Shown here in pieces: positions 1 through 8,695 of a DNA stretch of 64,000 bases (position 1 is its first letter; each line of letters starts with the position of its first letter). The translations under genes were made by a program, and so were the position numbers. The DNA is from JANNNF01 sp040385825 (GTDB lineage: Bacteria; Pseudomonadota; Alphaproteobacteria; Rhodobacterales; Rhodobacteraceae): the NCBI GenBank assembly GCA_040385825.1, contig JAZKGQ010000004.1, positions 1-64,000 of the forward strand. Reading direction: 5' to 3'. Under the pieces are notes generated by a model, which saw only the letters and a program-made list of their open reading frames with translations, was not told where the DNA came from and did no database searches.

Positions 1-136
1 CTCGGCCTGCGCCCTCGCCGCGACTGTCATCTATTGGTTGTGAGTCCTGACTCTAAGTATATGTAAAAGATAAGTAAAGTGGACTGCCAGGCAGAAATAA
101 ATCAGGTCTGGGCCCAGTGTTGGCAAAATGGCCCGA

Positions 137-165
137 TTGTTCAGGTCGTTCTGCCACGCTAGAAG
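137..165 (+). promoter_or_regulatory. Putative promoter of tRNA-Leu
   Basis: A -35-like TTGTTC (137-142) and a -10-like TAGAAG (160-165) are separated by 17 bases. They end 8 bases before the first tRNA base, which is the expected distance for a stable-RNA promoter. Both boxes are imperfect, so this rests on position as much as on sequence. Confidence 0.4.
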
Positions 166-173
166 TTGACTAT

Positions 174-259
174 GGCCGCTTGCCGAAACTGGTAGACGGA
201 AGGCACTTAAAATGCCTCGGGCTTCGCCCGTGTGGGTTCGATTCCCACAGCGGCCACCA
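174..259 (+). tRNA. tRNA-Leu (anticodon TAA)
   Basis: A full cloverleaf can be drawn. Acceptor GGCCGCT (174-180) pairs with AGCGGCC (249-255). The anticodon stem AGGCA/TGCCT (201-205, 213-217) encloses a 7-base loop with TAA at 208-210. A long variable arm typical of leucine tRNAs (CGGGCTTCGCCCG) follows, then a T arm with GTGGG/CCCAC around TTCGATT, discriminator A256 and an encoded CCA at 257-259. It reads UUA leucine codons. Restriction-modification and phage genes start directly downstream. That suggests an integration hotspot, but no duplicated tRNA 3' end was found at the other side of the element. Confidence 0.95.
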
Positions 260-355
260 ACCTCACAGCACATGCAGTGCAGCCACCATTCTCCTGTTCG
301 CAAAGCTGTTCAGGTGCGCTATTCGTAGGGTATCTATGAAGAGGGGCCACCAGAT

Positions 356-1459
356 ATGGAAATGAATTTTGTTGACCTGTTCTCCTGTGGAGGTGGCATG
401 TCCACCGGCTTCACGAGGCAGGGCAGCTACAGGACCATCGGTGCGGTTGACCTAGAAGTGGCAAAGCCCAGCTACGGCGTGGGTGCGACCAACTGCAACG
501 ACACCTATGAGGCCAACCTTGGCCTGCGCCCCTTGTCTGCCAACCTAGCCCACACCCCGCCCGAAGACATTTCAAGCCATTTCGGTTTCTCGGCGTCAGA
601 TGTGGACGTCCTGATTTCCTGCGCGCCCTGCACCGGGTTCAGCCAGAAGAAGGCAAACAACCACATAGAGGACGACGTACGCAACCAGCTTGTGGAACGG
701 ACTGCCCTGTATGCCAAAGCCTGGCGGCCCCGCTATGTGGTCATTGAGAACGTCAAGGAGCTACTGAACGGCAGGCACAAGCACCACTTTCAGGGGCTGC
801 ACCGAAACCTGACCCGCCTAGGTTACGAGGTCTTTGCCGAGATTCATAACCTGCGGGACTTCGGGCTTCCACAATCCCGGATCAGGTCGCTGATCGTGGC
901 AAAGCTCGGCGGGGCGTTTCATATGGAGCTTGCCCCGGTAAACCGGCCTCGCACTGTCCGGGACACCATCAGCCACCTGCCGCACCTTGAGGCCGGGGCG
1001 GTTGATCCGCTTGACCCCATGCACACTTGCCCAAGGATCGCGGGCCGATCCTTGGAGCGGATGCAGGCAATTCCGAAAGATGGCGGAAGCTGGATCGACC
1101 TCACCGACGAAAACGCACACCTTCGCATTCCGAGCATGAACCCCGATAAACCCGGGTCATTCCCCGACGTTTACGGGCGACTTGCATGGGACAAGCCCGC
1201 GCCGACCATCACCAGAGAGTGCAGCCACCCCGGCAATGGGCGCTACAGTCACCCTGAGCAGGACCGCCTGTTAAGCGTGCGGGAAATGGCCCTGCTGCAA
1301 GGCTTCCCCGCCGACTACCAGTTTCTCGGCCCCATCTCTTCCAAGTATCGGCAGATTGGTGACGCCGTGCCCCCGATGATTGCCACCATGATCGCACAGG
1401 CCGTCGCTGATGATGTGGCGGGGCTGAGCGCCCCGAGCCAGTTTCGTATGGCAGTTTAG
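356..1459 (+). CDS. dcm: DNA (cytosine-5-)-methyltransferase
   Basis: This is a 367-residue C5-cytosine DNA methyltransferase, which transfers methyl from S-adenosylmethionine to carbon 5 of cytosine in a specific DNA site. The family motifs appear in order: SAM-binding motif I FVDLFSCGGGMSTGF (residues 5-19), catalytic motif IV with PC (Cys92) in PCTGFSQ, motif VI ENV (131-133), motif VIII QSRIR (173-177) and C-terminal motif X with YRQIGDAVPP. The target-recognition region lies between VIII and X. A GAGGGG lies before the ATG; a second ATG six bases in is also possible. The stop overlaps the stop of the convergent gene by three bases, an arrangement common in type II restriction-modification pairs. 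The recognition site cannot be deduced by eye. The gene looks less GC-biased than the chromosomal genes to the right, which fits transfer. Confidence 0.93.
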   Translation: MEMNFVDLFSCGGGMSTGFTRQGSYRTIGAVDLEVAKPSYGVGATNCNDTYEANLGLRPLSANLAHTPPEDISSHFGFSASDVDVLISCAPCTGFSQKKANNHIEDDVRNQLVERTALYAKAWRPRYVVIENVKELLNGRHKHHFQGLHRNLTRLGYEVFAEIHNLRDFGLPQSRIRSLIVAKLGGAFHMELAPVNRPRTVRDTISHLPHLEAGAVDPLDPMHTCPRIAGRSLERMQAIPKDGGSWIDLTDENAHLRIPSMNPDKPGSFPDVYGRLAWDKPAPTITRECSHPGNGRYSHPEQDRLLSVREMALLQGFPADYQFLGPISSKYRQIGDAVPPMIATMIAQAVADDVAGLSAPSQFRMAV

Positions 1460-2232
1460 CCCGGCGGCATCAGGCTCCACCAAGCGTGGAGCGGACATAA
1501 CCGCACGTCGAGGTTGTTGATGGTCAGCTTGTCGTCGCTGCCGTCCAGCCTGAATTTGAACGCCACACGGCCGTTCATGACAACATCGGCGCTCGTGGTC
1601 CTTGTGCGTGTCAGGGCCGAATAGTCCGAAGCGTCCAAGAGGCCGATCATATCCAGCAGGTCGCGGGGTATCTCGTTCAAGTCGTAGCGAATGGCCCCCC
1701 TTCGCTGGGGGTTCGGATAGGTGCGCAGGATGAAGATGCGGTCATAATTCTGGAAGTGTGGCAGCACCATCGATTGCACCAAGCGCGGAATGTCCTCGGT
1801 TGAAGTGATCGTCTTGATCCAGGCAGCTTCCATCAGTTTGGAAATGGTAATCGTCGCGGGTCTTAACCCCTTGGCCGCCTCGGTCTTGAGGGACAGCTTG
1901 ACGTCGCCCACCTTTAGATCAGCGCCCCGTTCGGTCATGCTGTTGGAGCGCTGGGCAGGGATGCCCGCCCGCTTGAACGCCATTTCCAGAATGTGCTCGA
2001 AGTTCTCCTTTTTCAGCGGCACACCACTGGAAGCATGATGCATCGCCAGCCGCACAGAAAAGAACTCGAAGGCGTCAGGCGTGAGGAAGTCCGTCCTGAC
2101 TAGCTCGCTGTCCTGTTCATCGGCAAAGCGCTTGATGATGGTGGACAGGATTTCCACCTGGATCGGGCTGAGGCCGCGCAACGCCTCCACCACTTCGGCA
2201 ATGTCTTCCCGCTTGTCGGCTTGGTCTGGCAC
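1456..2232 (-). CDS. Putative type II restriction endonuclease partner of the C5 methyltransferase
   Basis: The protein has about 258 residues and I recognise no named family. It is convergent with, and overlaps, the C5 methyltransferase gene, which is the usual place for the cognate endonuclease. Its central part reads MTERGADLKVGDVKLSLKTE. The acidic residue of GAD (about 105) and the SLK lysine (about 116) on paired hydrophobic strands resemble a PD-(D/E)XK nuclease core, but the match is loose. The N-terminal third looks helical. I chose GTG at 2232 because a GGGGA lies about 7 bases upstream. A TTG at 2247 would add five residues but has no ribosome-binding site. Nuclease function is inferred from context and this weak motif. 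An antirestriction or unrelated protein cannot be excluded. Confidence 0.6.
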   Translation of the reverse strand: MPDQADKREDIAEVVEALRGLSPIQVEILSTIIKRFADEQDSELVRTDFLTPDAFEFFSVRLAMHHASSGVPLKKENFEHILEMAFKRAGIPAQRSNSMTERGADLKVGDVKLSLKTEAAKGLRPATITISKLMEAAWIKTITSTEDIPRLVQSMVLPHFQNYDRIFILRTYPNPQRRGAIRYDLNEIPRDLLDMIGLLDASDYSALTRTRTTSADVVMNGRVAFKFRLDGSDDKLTINNLDVRLCPLHAWWSLMPPG

Positions 2233-2239
2233 CGTTGAT

Positions 2240-2257
2240 CCCCACAACTATGTGGGG
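2240..2257. repeat. Short hairpin at the left edge of the tail module
   Basis: CCCCACA (2240-2246) and TGTGGGG (2251-2257) form a perfect 7-bp stem with a 4-base loop. It lies just upstream of the putative endonuclease gene and about 70 bases before recognisable tail-gene sequence begins. It may be an operator or part of a recombination junction; the sequence does not decide. Confidence 0.4.
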
Positions 2258-2329
2258 TGGATCATAGGGGCCGAAGGACAGACAGTCACGCGCTTTCAAA
2301 TCGAAATGGTAATCTTAACAGACGCTTGT

Positions 2330-2485
2330 GTGCGCACGGAAGAACGCGAGGAGGGCGGCAACCGGGTGACGCGGGTGCTGATCGAGCAGATCGACGCGGC
2401 CCTGGCCGAGAAACATGCCAAGGGCGATTCTGCCTTTGGCGGGGTGATGGGCCGCAGCTACGGCATGAACCGGACGGGGAGGTAG
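2330..2485 (+). pseudogene. 3' remnant of a phage tail gene (probably tape measure)
   Basis: About 51 codons remain in frame to a TAG at 2483-2485, directly before the next tail gene. The peptide is charged and helical and ends in GRSYGMNRTGR, a kind of C-terminus I associate with the last part of tape-measure or minor tail proteins located just before this set of tail genes. Base composition changes abruptly around 2320-2330, where AT-richer sequence of the restriction-modification side gives way to GC-rich sequence. This suggests that the 5' part of the gene was replaced. No convincing start codon with a ribosome-binding site exists. The assignment to tape measure is inference. Confidence 0.5.
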
Positions 2486-2487
2486 AC

Positions 2488-3387
2488 ATGCGCCGCTGGC
2501 CCTATACGCTGCCCGGGCACATGGCGCCGGGATTTGTGCCCAAGCCCTTCGGGCAATCGGACCGCACCGATATGGAGAAGGGCGCACCGCGTGTGCGCAG
2601 GCGGACCTTTGCGCGCCGCTATGAGACGGCGCTGACCTGGGTGATGACGGACGCCGAGTTCGCCGCCTTCAGTGCCTGGTATGAGGGCCGGGCGGTCAGC
2701 CTGGCCGGGGCGAGCGACGATATCGCCAACTGGTCGCTGAACGAGACCAGCCGCAGCACCGGCGCGGTGGTGGGGCCGGACCTGATCCTGGTGGATGTGC
2801 TGCGCGAGTCGACCTCGACCTCGGGGCATTCCGCACAGCTGCCGCTGCCGGGCGCTGCCTTCGACAATATCGCCATCGCCGCCCATGCCAGCCTTGCCCC
2901 GGCAGGACGGGACCGCGCGCGGGTCAGCATTGTCAGCCGCGCGTCTGTGTCGAGCTTTGCCGACATTGACCTTTTGACCGGCGCTGTGCTCAACCAGTCG
3001 GGCCTGTCGTCGCTGACCGTCACCCCGCGCCCCTTCGGGTTCTGGGCTGTGGCGCTGGTCGCGGGCAGCGGCGTGGGCGTCGCAAACCCGGTGATGCGGG
3101 TACAGCCCATGGCTCCGGGGGCAAGCTACACCGGCGACGGGCTGTCGGGCATTGCCGTGGCCGAGCTTTCGGCGCGCATCAGCACCGGGTTTGATCTCTT
3201 CGTGCCTTGCGATGTGTCCGGCAAGGCCCTGGGCGGCGAGGGCGAGTCCGCGTGGTTTCTCTATGACATGCCGCTTGGCGGCGGGCTGACCCGCTGCGAA
3301 TGCCGGTTCATCGGTCCCTATGCGCCGGAAGGCAAACCGGGCTTCAAATGGTACGTCGGTGCCAATCTGGAGGCCCGCCGTGCCTGA
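2488..3387 (+). CDS. Phage tail protein (minor tail / distal tail region)
   Basis: This 299-residue protein begins three bases after the previous stop, behind GGGGAGG. The N-terminus contains proline- and arginine-rich stretches, an aromatic segment (RRYETALTWVMTDAEFAAFS) and W/Y pairs as in virion proteins. The rest is rich in beta-prone, Gly/Ser/Thr sequence and no enzymatic motif is evident. Its place directly before the DUF1833-like, NlpC/P60 and J-like genes matches the minor-tail gene that opens the tail-tip block of many siphophages. It overlaps the next start by 8 bases, so it is probably cotranscribed and translationally coupled. The exact family cannot be named from sequence alone. 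Confidence 0.75.
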   Translation: MRRWPYTLPGHMAPGFVPKPFGQSDRTDMEKGAPRVRRRTFARRYETALTWVMTDAEFAAFSAWYEGRAVSLAGASDDIANWSLNETSRSTGAVVGPDLILVDVLRESTSTSGHSAQLPLPGAAFDNIAIAAHASLAPAGRDRARVSIVSRASVSSFADIDLLTGAVLNQSGLSSLTVTPRPFGFWAVALVAGSGVGVANPVMRVQPMAPGASYTGDGLSGIAVAELSARISTGFDLFVPCDVSGKALGGEGESAWFLYDMPLGGGLTRCECRFIGPYAPEGKPGFKWYVGANLEARRA

Positions 3388-3904
3388 TGCGACCTTGGAC
3401 GAGGCGATCCGCGAAGCCATGGCGACAGCGCCGGTCGGCATCGTGATCTATGACACGCTGGAACTGCACCACCCGGCCTTCACCGCCCCGATCCGGGTGG
3501 TGCAGGACGAGGCCGATCTTGATGCGCGGCTTGAGGCGGGCGCACCCGTCGATGCGGGGCTGATCGTGACCTTCCGCCGCTATGCCTTTGACCTGGTCCC
3601 GCCCGAGGTGTTCTCCGGCGTGCCGCAGATGACGCTGGAGATCGACAACGTCGACCGTGAGATCGGCGTGCAGCTTGAGGCCGCAAACCGCGAAGGCTCT
3701 CCCATCGTGATGATCTACCGGCTCTACCGCTCGGGCCAGCTTGAGACCGGGCCGTCAAACCTGCCGCCGATGAAGATGGAGCTGAAGACCGTCACCGTCA
3801 CACCGATGCGGGTGCGGGCGACGGCCGGGTTCCGGGATTTGCTGAACCGGGTGTTTCCGGCGGTGGAGTACAGCCTCGAGCGGTTTCCGGGGCTGGCGCA
3901 ATGA
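3380..3904 (+). CDS. DUF1833-like phage tail protein
   Basis: This 174-residue protein starts at GTG 3380, placed by a GGAGG six bases upstream and an 8-base overlap with the preceding tail gene. The internal pattern reads LELHHPAF followed by IRVVQDE, then alternating beta-strand-like stretches and FSGVPQMTLEIDNVDREI. I recognise this as the small tail protein (DUF1833 type) that precedes the NlpC/P60 peptidase and host-specificity protein in many prophages. It is probably a structural protein of the tail tip. Its stop overlaps the ATG of the next reading frame (ATGA), indicating one transcription unit. Confidence 0.75.
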   Translation: MPDATLDEAIREAMATAPVGIVIYDTLELHHPAFTAPIRVVQDEADLDARLEAGAPVDAGLIVTFRRYAFDLVPPEVFSGVPQMTLEIDNVDREIGVQLEAANREGSPIVMIYRLYRSGQLETGPSNLPPMKMELKTVTVTPMRVRATAGFRDLLNRVFPAVEYSLERFPGLAQ

Positions 3905-4299
3905 TGCACAACCCCAACCAGCACTGGGCGACACCTTATATCGGCAGGCCATAGAGCGCGGGCGATCATTGTCTTGACCTTGCACGCCGCATCTGGCGCG
4001 AGCAATGCGGCTGGGATGTGCCGGTGCTGCCCGCTGATCTTGATGATCCGCGCGGCATCCGGCGGGCGTTCAAAGGCGGTTCAAACGCCGGTTGGGCCCC
4101 GGTTCAAACCCCGGCCGAGTTTGATGCGGTGCTGATGGCCCAAGGGCTGCACCCCTGCCACATCGGGGTCTGGGCGGCTCCGGCGGGCCAGGAGGCGGGG
4201 ATCGTGCATTCGGTTGAACGCATGGGGGCCCTGTTCACGCCGCCGTCGCGGCTGGCCCAGCTGGGCCTGTCGCTTACCGGCTACTGGAGGCGCGCATGA
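3901..4299 (+). pseudogene. NlpC/P60 tail peptidase interrupted by an in-frame TAG
   Basis: The reading frame runs from ATG 3901 (overlapping the DUF1833-like stop) to TGA 4297-4299, 133 codons in all, except for a TAG at 3952-3954 (codon 18). Before the stop it reads HWATPYIGRP; after it, SAGDHCLDLARRIWRE. In tail-assembly NlpC/P60 proteins the corresponding start is typically Y-x-G-x-P-W followed by a short turn and the catalytic cysteine, so the TAG stands where a tryptophan TGG is expected, one base different. Later segments (LMAQGLHPCHIGVW and GIVHSVERMGALF) carry histidines that could complete the catalytic set. Everything except codon 18 looks intact, so the lesion is recent, is a sequence error, or is read through. 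A GTG at 4018 could only start a product lacking the cysteine. Confidence 0.8.
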
Positions 4300-7200
4300 A
4301 GGCGCAGGTCGTGATCCTCCGCAACCCGCTCGATCCGGTGATGGGGCGCGAGCTGCGCCTCTTGCGCCGCCCGCAGCGCATTCGTGCCCTTGCCCCGACC
4401 GGCGCGCCTTGGGGCTATTATGCCCTGCTGAACGGCAAGCCGATCCTGCGCCGCGCCTGGCGCAGGCGGATGCGCGACGGCGAGACGCTGGTCTTCGTGC
4501 CGGTGCTGGCCAACAACGGCGGCGGCGGGTCCAACCCGCTGCGGTTGATCCTGAGCCTTGCGCTGATGGCGTTCGCGCCCTGGGCCGCAGGCCAGCTGCT
4601 CGGCAGTGCTGCGGGCAACGTGCTCTTTGGCAGTTTCACCTTGGGCCAGGCGACGGCTCTGGGCATTACGCTGGTGGGTCAGGCCCTGATCGGGGCCTTG
4701 CTGCCCATGCCTCAGCCGTTCAATGCGCCGCAAGCCAGCCCTACCTATACCCTGCAAGCCCAGGGCAACGCGGCCCGGCTGGAACAGCCGGTCCCGGTCC
4801 AGTACGGCCGGATCAAGTGCTATCCCGATTTTGCCGAGCAGCCCTACACCGAATTTGCCAGCAATGAGCAGTATCTGAACCATCTGCTCTGCCTTGGGGT
4901 GGGCGAATTCGACGTCGAGCAGATCCTGATCGAGGACACGCCGATCACCAACTTCGGCGAGGTCGAGACCGAGATCATCCCGCCGGGTGCCGCCGTCACG
5001 CTGTTCCCGACCTCAGTGGTCACAGCGCCTGAAGTCTCGGGCATCGAGCTTGTCGGCACCAGGAGCGGCACCTGGACGCGGTCTGGCAGTACGGTCACCA
5101 TGACCGAAACTGCCCATGGCCGTCTGATCGGATCGGTCGTCTATGCCGAATTGCCTTGGGCTCCGCCTGCGCCGGGCAGCTACACGATTACCAATCTGGG
5201 CGGCGGAAACTACAGCGTCACCACTGTCTCTGGCGTTGGCGCAGGCACGTTCACCGGCAGCTGGCGTGATCCCAGTGAAGATCACGGCGGGCGCACCCGG
5301 AGTTTCTCGGGCACCTGGTCGCGCAGCGGCACCACGGTCAGCATGGTCGTAACGGGTGGCGACTTCGCCCCGCCGGGCAATCAGCAGGTTTCGCTGTCCT
5401 TCATCAACACGGTCGGCCCGTCGGGCGTCTATGCCATCACCGCCACACCCACGGCCGACACCTTCACCTTCACGGAATCCGCCGGGTCAGGCAGTTCCGG
5501 CACCGCCAAGATCGCGACCGTCGCGGGCGGGCTCACCGGCTATGTCGCCTCGGCCGCAGGGGCGGTGGCCACTTATCTCGCCGTGGACATCGGCCTGCCT
5601 GCGGGCCTTTTTGCCTCCAACTCGGACGGTCTGACGGATCTGACCGTCGAGGTTGCGGTGCAGGGGCGGCTGATCGATGATGTCGGCCTGCCGCTTGGCG
5701 ACTGGATCAGCCTTGGCAGCCACCAGATCACCGCCCGCACGGTCGATGCCATCCGCCAGACCTACCGCTATCCCCTTGCCACGCCGGGGCGCTATCAGGT
5801 GCGGGTCTGGCGCGGCAATCCGGTCGCCGGGGGCACCTCGTCCTCGGACACGGTCTATTTTGGCGGGCTGCGGGCCTATCTGCGTCAGCCTACTGACTAT
5901 GGCAATGTGACCCTGCTCGCCGTGCGGATGAAGGCCAGCAACAACCTTCAGGGTCAGGCCTCGCGCCGGGTCGCCGTGATTGCCACCCGCAAGATCCCGG
6001 TCTGGACGGGATCTGCCTGGTCGGCCCCGCAACCCAGCCAGTCCATCGCCTGGGCCATTGCCGATGCCGCCCGTGCCGCAGATTACGGCGCGGACCTCGC
6101 AGATGCCGAGATCAACCTCGCCTCGCTGCTGGCGCTGGATGCGATCTGGACCGCTCGGGGCGATACGTTCAACGCCCGCTTTGACACCTCTGCCAGCTGG
6201 TGGGATCAGGTGAGCCGCATCGCGGCGGCAGGCCGGGCCAAGACCTATCTGCAGGGTGGCATCCTGCAGATCAGCCGCGATGGCCCGGCCTCGGTCCCCG
6301 TGGCGATGTTTTCCATGCACAACATGGTGCAGGGGTCGTTCTCGATCGACATGCTGGCCGTCACGGCCGACACCGCCGATGCGGTCGAGCTTGCCTTCTG
6401 GGATGCGAGGGTCTGGGGGCCGAACCGCGTGACCGCCCGCCTGCCGGGATCGACCGCCGCGCGGCCCGTCAAATCCGAGGGCTTCGGCATCGACAATGCG
6501 GCGCAAGCCATGCGCGAGGGCATGTATCGCGCGGCCTCGAACCGGTTTCACCGCCGCATTGTGCGCTTCGAGACCGAGATGGACGGCTTCATCCCGAGCT
6601 TTGGCGAGCTGATCACCATTCAGCATGACACGGTTGGCTGGGGCCAGTCGGCCGAAGTGCTGGACTGGGATGCCGAGACCCTGACGGCATGGGTCTCCGA
6701 GCCCCTGATCTGGACCGACGGGGCCACGCATTACGCAGGCCTGCGCCGCCGCAATGGCACCCCGAGCGGGCCGTGGATCGTCACGCGCGGGGCTGGCGAC
6801 GACATGCTGGTCTTCGCCACGCTGCCCGATGTGACGCCCGATACCGGCAGCGACCGCGACCGCTCGCACATCGCCTTTGGTCCGGGGCAGGCATGGTCGG
6901 CGCTGGCCAAGGTCGCCTCCCTGCGCCCGCGCACGTCGCGCCGGGTCGAGATCGAGGCGGTGATCTATGACCCGTCGGTGCATACGGCCGAGGACGGCGT
7001 GGTGGCCCCGCCGGTCAACCCGTCGAGCCTGCCGCGCCTGCCGACCCGGCCGGTGGTGGCCGATCTGCGCGCCCGCACCATGCCCGGCGACAGCACGCGG
7101 GGCGTGTTCTCCTGGCAGCCCGCACCGGGGGCCGAGATCTATCACTTCGAGATGGCGGAAGGGGCCGACCCCGCCGATCCGACCGTGGTCTGGACGCGGA

Positions 7201-7400
7201 TCGCCGACACCAGCGCCTCGGGGCTGGCCGCGACCTTGCTGTTTTCCACGCGGACGATGGTGCGGGTGCGCGGCGTGGGCATGACGGCCGGGCGCTGGAA
7301 AGCGGCCACGCTCGGCACGCTGATCAGCGCCATGTGGAACACCAGTTCGGCCACCGCGATGTGGACCACCGATCCAACCCTGATGTGGAGAGTCTCATGA
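4296..7400 (+). CDS. Phage host-specificity / tail-tip protein (J-like)
   Basis: This large protein of 1034 residues is the central tail-tip and receptor-recognition component of siphophage-like tails. The N-terminus (about 1-130) contains the ubiquitin-like TapI-type segment often fused to J proteins, followed by a glycine-rich hydrophobic stretch around residues 70-130. Residues 140-210 include the start of the J core (QPFNAPQASPTY, QYGRIKCYPDF). Gly/Ser/Thr-rich repeats with GTW and GSW pairs at about 250-400 look like inserted immunoglobulin-like folds. A fibronectin-like C-terminal section (about 900-1000) precedes a Trp-rich end. The start ATGA overlaps the stop of the broken peptidase by four bases, so translation of J may suffer from the upstream nonsense codon. 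The gene has no obvious frameshift. Confidence 0.85.
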   Translation: MKAQVVILRNPLDPVMGRELRLLRRPQRIRALAPTGAPWGYYALLNGKPILRRAWRRRMRDGETLVFVPVLANNGGGGSNPLRLILSLALMAFAPWAAGQLLGSAAGNVLFGSFTLGQATALGITLVGQALIGALLPMPQPFNAPQASPTYTLQAQGNAARLEQPVPVQYGRIKCYPDFAEQPYTEFASNEQYLNHLLCLGVGEFDVEQILIEDTPITNFGEVETEIIPPGAAVTLFPTSVVTAPEVSGIELVGTRSGTWTRSGSTVTMTETAHGRLIGSVVYAELPWAPPAPGSYTITNLGGGNYSVTTVSGVGAGTFTGSWRDPSEDHGGRTRSFSGTWSRSGTTVSMVVTGGDFAPPGNQQVSLSFINTVGPSGVYAITATPTADTFTFTESAGSGSSGTAKIATVAGGLTGYVASAAGAVATYLAVDIGLPAGLFASNSDGLTDLTVEVAVQGRLIDDVGLPLGDWISLGSHQITARTVDAIRQTYRYPLATPGRYQVRVWRGNPVAGGTSSSDTVYFGGLRAYLRQPTDYGNVTLLAVRMKASNNLQGQASRRVAVIATRKIPVWTGSAWSAPQPSQSIAWAIADAARAADYGADLADAEINLASLLALDAIWTARGDTFNARFDTSASWWDQVSRIAAAGRAKTYLQGGILQISRDGPASVPVAMFSMHNMVQGSFSIDMLAVTADTADAVELAFWDARVWGPNRVTARLPGSTAARPVKSEGFGIDNAAQAMREGMYRAASNRFHRRIVRFETEMDGFIPSFGELITIQHDTVGWGQSAEVLDWDAETLTAWVSEPLIWTDGATHYAGLRRRNGTPSGPWIVTRGAGDDMLVFATLPDVTPDTGSDRDRSHIAFGPGQAWSALAKVASLRPRTSRRVEIEAVIYDPSVHTAEDGVVAPPVNPSSLPRLPTRPVVADLRARTMPGDSTRGVFSWQPAPGAEIYHFEMAEGADPADPTVVWTRIADTSASGLAATLLFSTRTMVRVRGVGMTAGRWKAATLGTLISAMWNTSSATAMWTTDPTLMWRVS

Positions 7401-8683
7401 CCGCCTTGCCCGCCGCCACCGCCTTTACCGCCAGCACCGTGACCGAAGGCGGCTTCAAGACCGCGCTGAATGACCTGCGCAGCTATCTCTCCAGCCTGCT
7501 TGGCAATGCGGGCACCGTGGCCGAGGCGGCGGCACTGCTGGGCATCCCGTTCGGGGCTGTTCTGACGCGGACCGCTGCCACCACGCTGACCACCGCCAAC
7601 CGAGGCGTGTTGGTCGATGCGAGCGGCACCTGGGCGCTGACCTTGCCGACGGTGGCCGCCGCAGGGCCGGGGTGGACGGCCATCGTGCGCAATGGCGCAA
7701 CCGGCACCATCACTCTGACGCGGGCGGGGTCGGACACCATCGACGGGGCGACCTCGGTGGCGCTGCTGGCGGGGCGCACGGTGATGATCGTGGCCACCGC
7801 CACGGGCTGGCTGAGCTTTGCACTGGCGGGGTCTGCGGGGGGCGCGCTGCGCCTGCCACCGGGGGCGGTCGGGGCACCGGCGCTGGCGCTTGGCGGGGCG
7901 GCAACGGGGCTGTTCAGCCCGCTGGCAGATCAGGTGGCGGCGGCGATCAACGGGGTGCAGGCGCTGCTGCTGACCGCGACCTACGCGCAGTTGGATGTGC
8001 CCCTGATCGGCACGGCCGTCATGCAGACGGCCTATGATGCCACGCCGCTGCGGCTGGCGCGGGTGCAGGCGGCGGGGGGCCTCTTTGGCTGGGGCGTCAC
8101 GTCAGCCCCGGGCCTGATGGCCGATCTGGACGTCACCACCGAGCCGTCCGGCCTGAAGCGGATTGACGCGACCACACTGGGGCCGCGCCCGACCGGCTGG
8201 TCCGGGGCGGCGGGCTATGTCACCACCCAGCGCCAGAACACCGGCAACATCATTCAGACGCTGACCGGCACCAGCGGCGCGCTTGTGGCCTGGCAGCGCC
8301 GCTATTCCGCTGCGGTCTGGGGGGCCTGGACGCCGGTTCAGCAACCGACCCTTGGTACCGTGTCGCAGACCTCTGGCGCACCCACCGGCGCGCTGATTGA
8401 ACGCGGGGCCTCGGCGAATGGCGAGTATGTGCGCTTTGCCGATGGCACCCAGATCTGCACGCAGACCCTGACGGCCTCGGCCTCGGCCGGGGTGGTCTGG
8501 ACCTATCCTGCGGCGTTTATCGCGGCCCCGGTGGTGACGGGCACCGCGGTGGCGACCGTGCTGTCCTGCCCGACGCTGGACGCAGCACCGGGCACCACGA
8601 CCGCCACTCTATCGGCGCGCGACAAGGTCGATGCGCGCCGGGCCGATGCGCTGCGCGTGATGGCTGTTGGCCGCTGGTTCTGA
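7397..8683 (+). CDS. Phage tail fibre protein
   Basis: This 428-residue protein starts at an ATGA overlapping the stop of the J-like gene. The N-terminal 70 residues look like a helical tail-attachment segment (TEGGFKTALNDLRSYLSSLL). Then come alanine-, glycine- and threonine-rich beta-helical repeats, and a C-terminal half with fibre-tip patterns such as GYVTTQRQNTGNIIQTL and GAWTPVQQ, including aromatic clusters. It ends in RVMAVGRWF. Its order after J, its composition and the repeats support a receptor-binding fibre. Which host surface it binds cannot be predicted. It is probably cotranscribed with the rest of the tail block. Confidence 0.75.
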   Translation: MTALPAATAFTASTVTEGGFKTALNDLRSYLSSLLGNAGTVAEAAALLGIPFGAVLTRTAATTLTTANRGVLVDASGTWALTLPTVAAAGPGWTAIVRNGATGTITLTRAGSDTIDGATSVALLAGRTVMIVATATGWLSFALAGSAGGALRLPPGAVGAPALALGGAATGLFSPLADQVAAAINGVQALLLTATYAQLDVPLIGTAVMQTAYDATPLRLARVQAAGGLFGWGVTSAPGLMADLDVTTEPSGLKRIDATTLGPRPTGWSGAAGYVTTQRQNTGNIIQTLTGTSGALVAWQRRYSAAVWGAWTPVQQPTLGTVSQTSGAPTGALIERGASANGEYVRFADGTQICTQTLTASASAGVVWTYPAAFIAAPVVTGTAVATVLSCPTLDAAPGTTTATLSARDKVDARRADALRVMAVGRWF

Positions 8684-8695
8684 AGGAGAAACCGC

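Noticed and set aside
5487..7145. 552-codon - strand frame inside the J-like gene
   Set aside because: Antisense to an intact tail gene; composition is Arg/Gly/His-rich without motifs.
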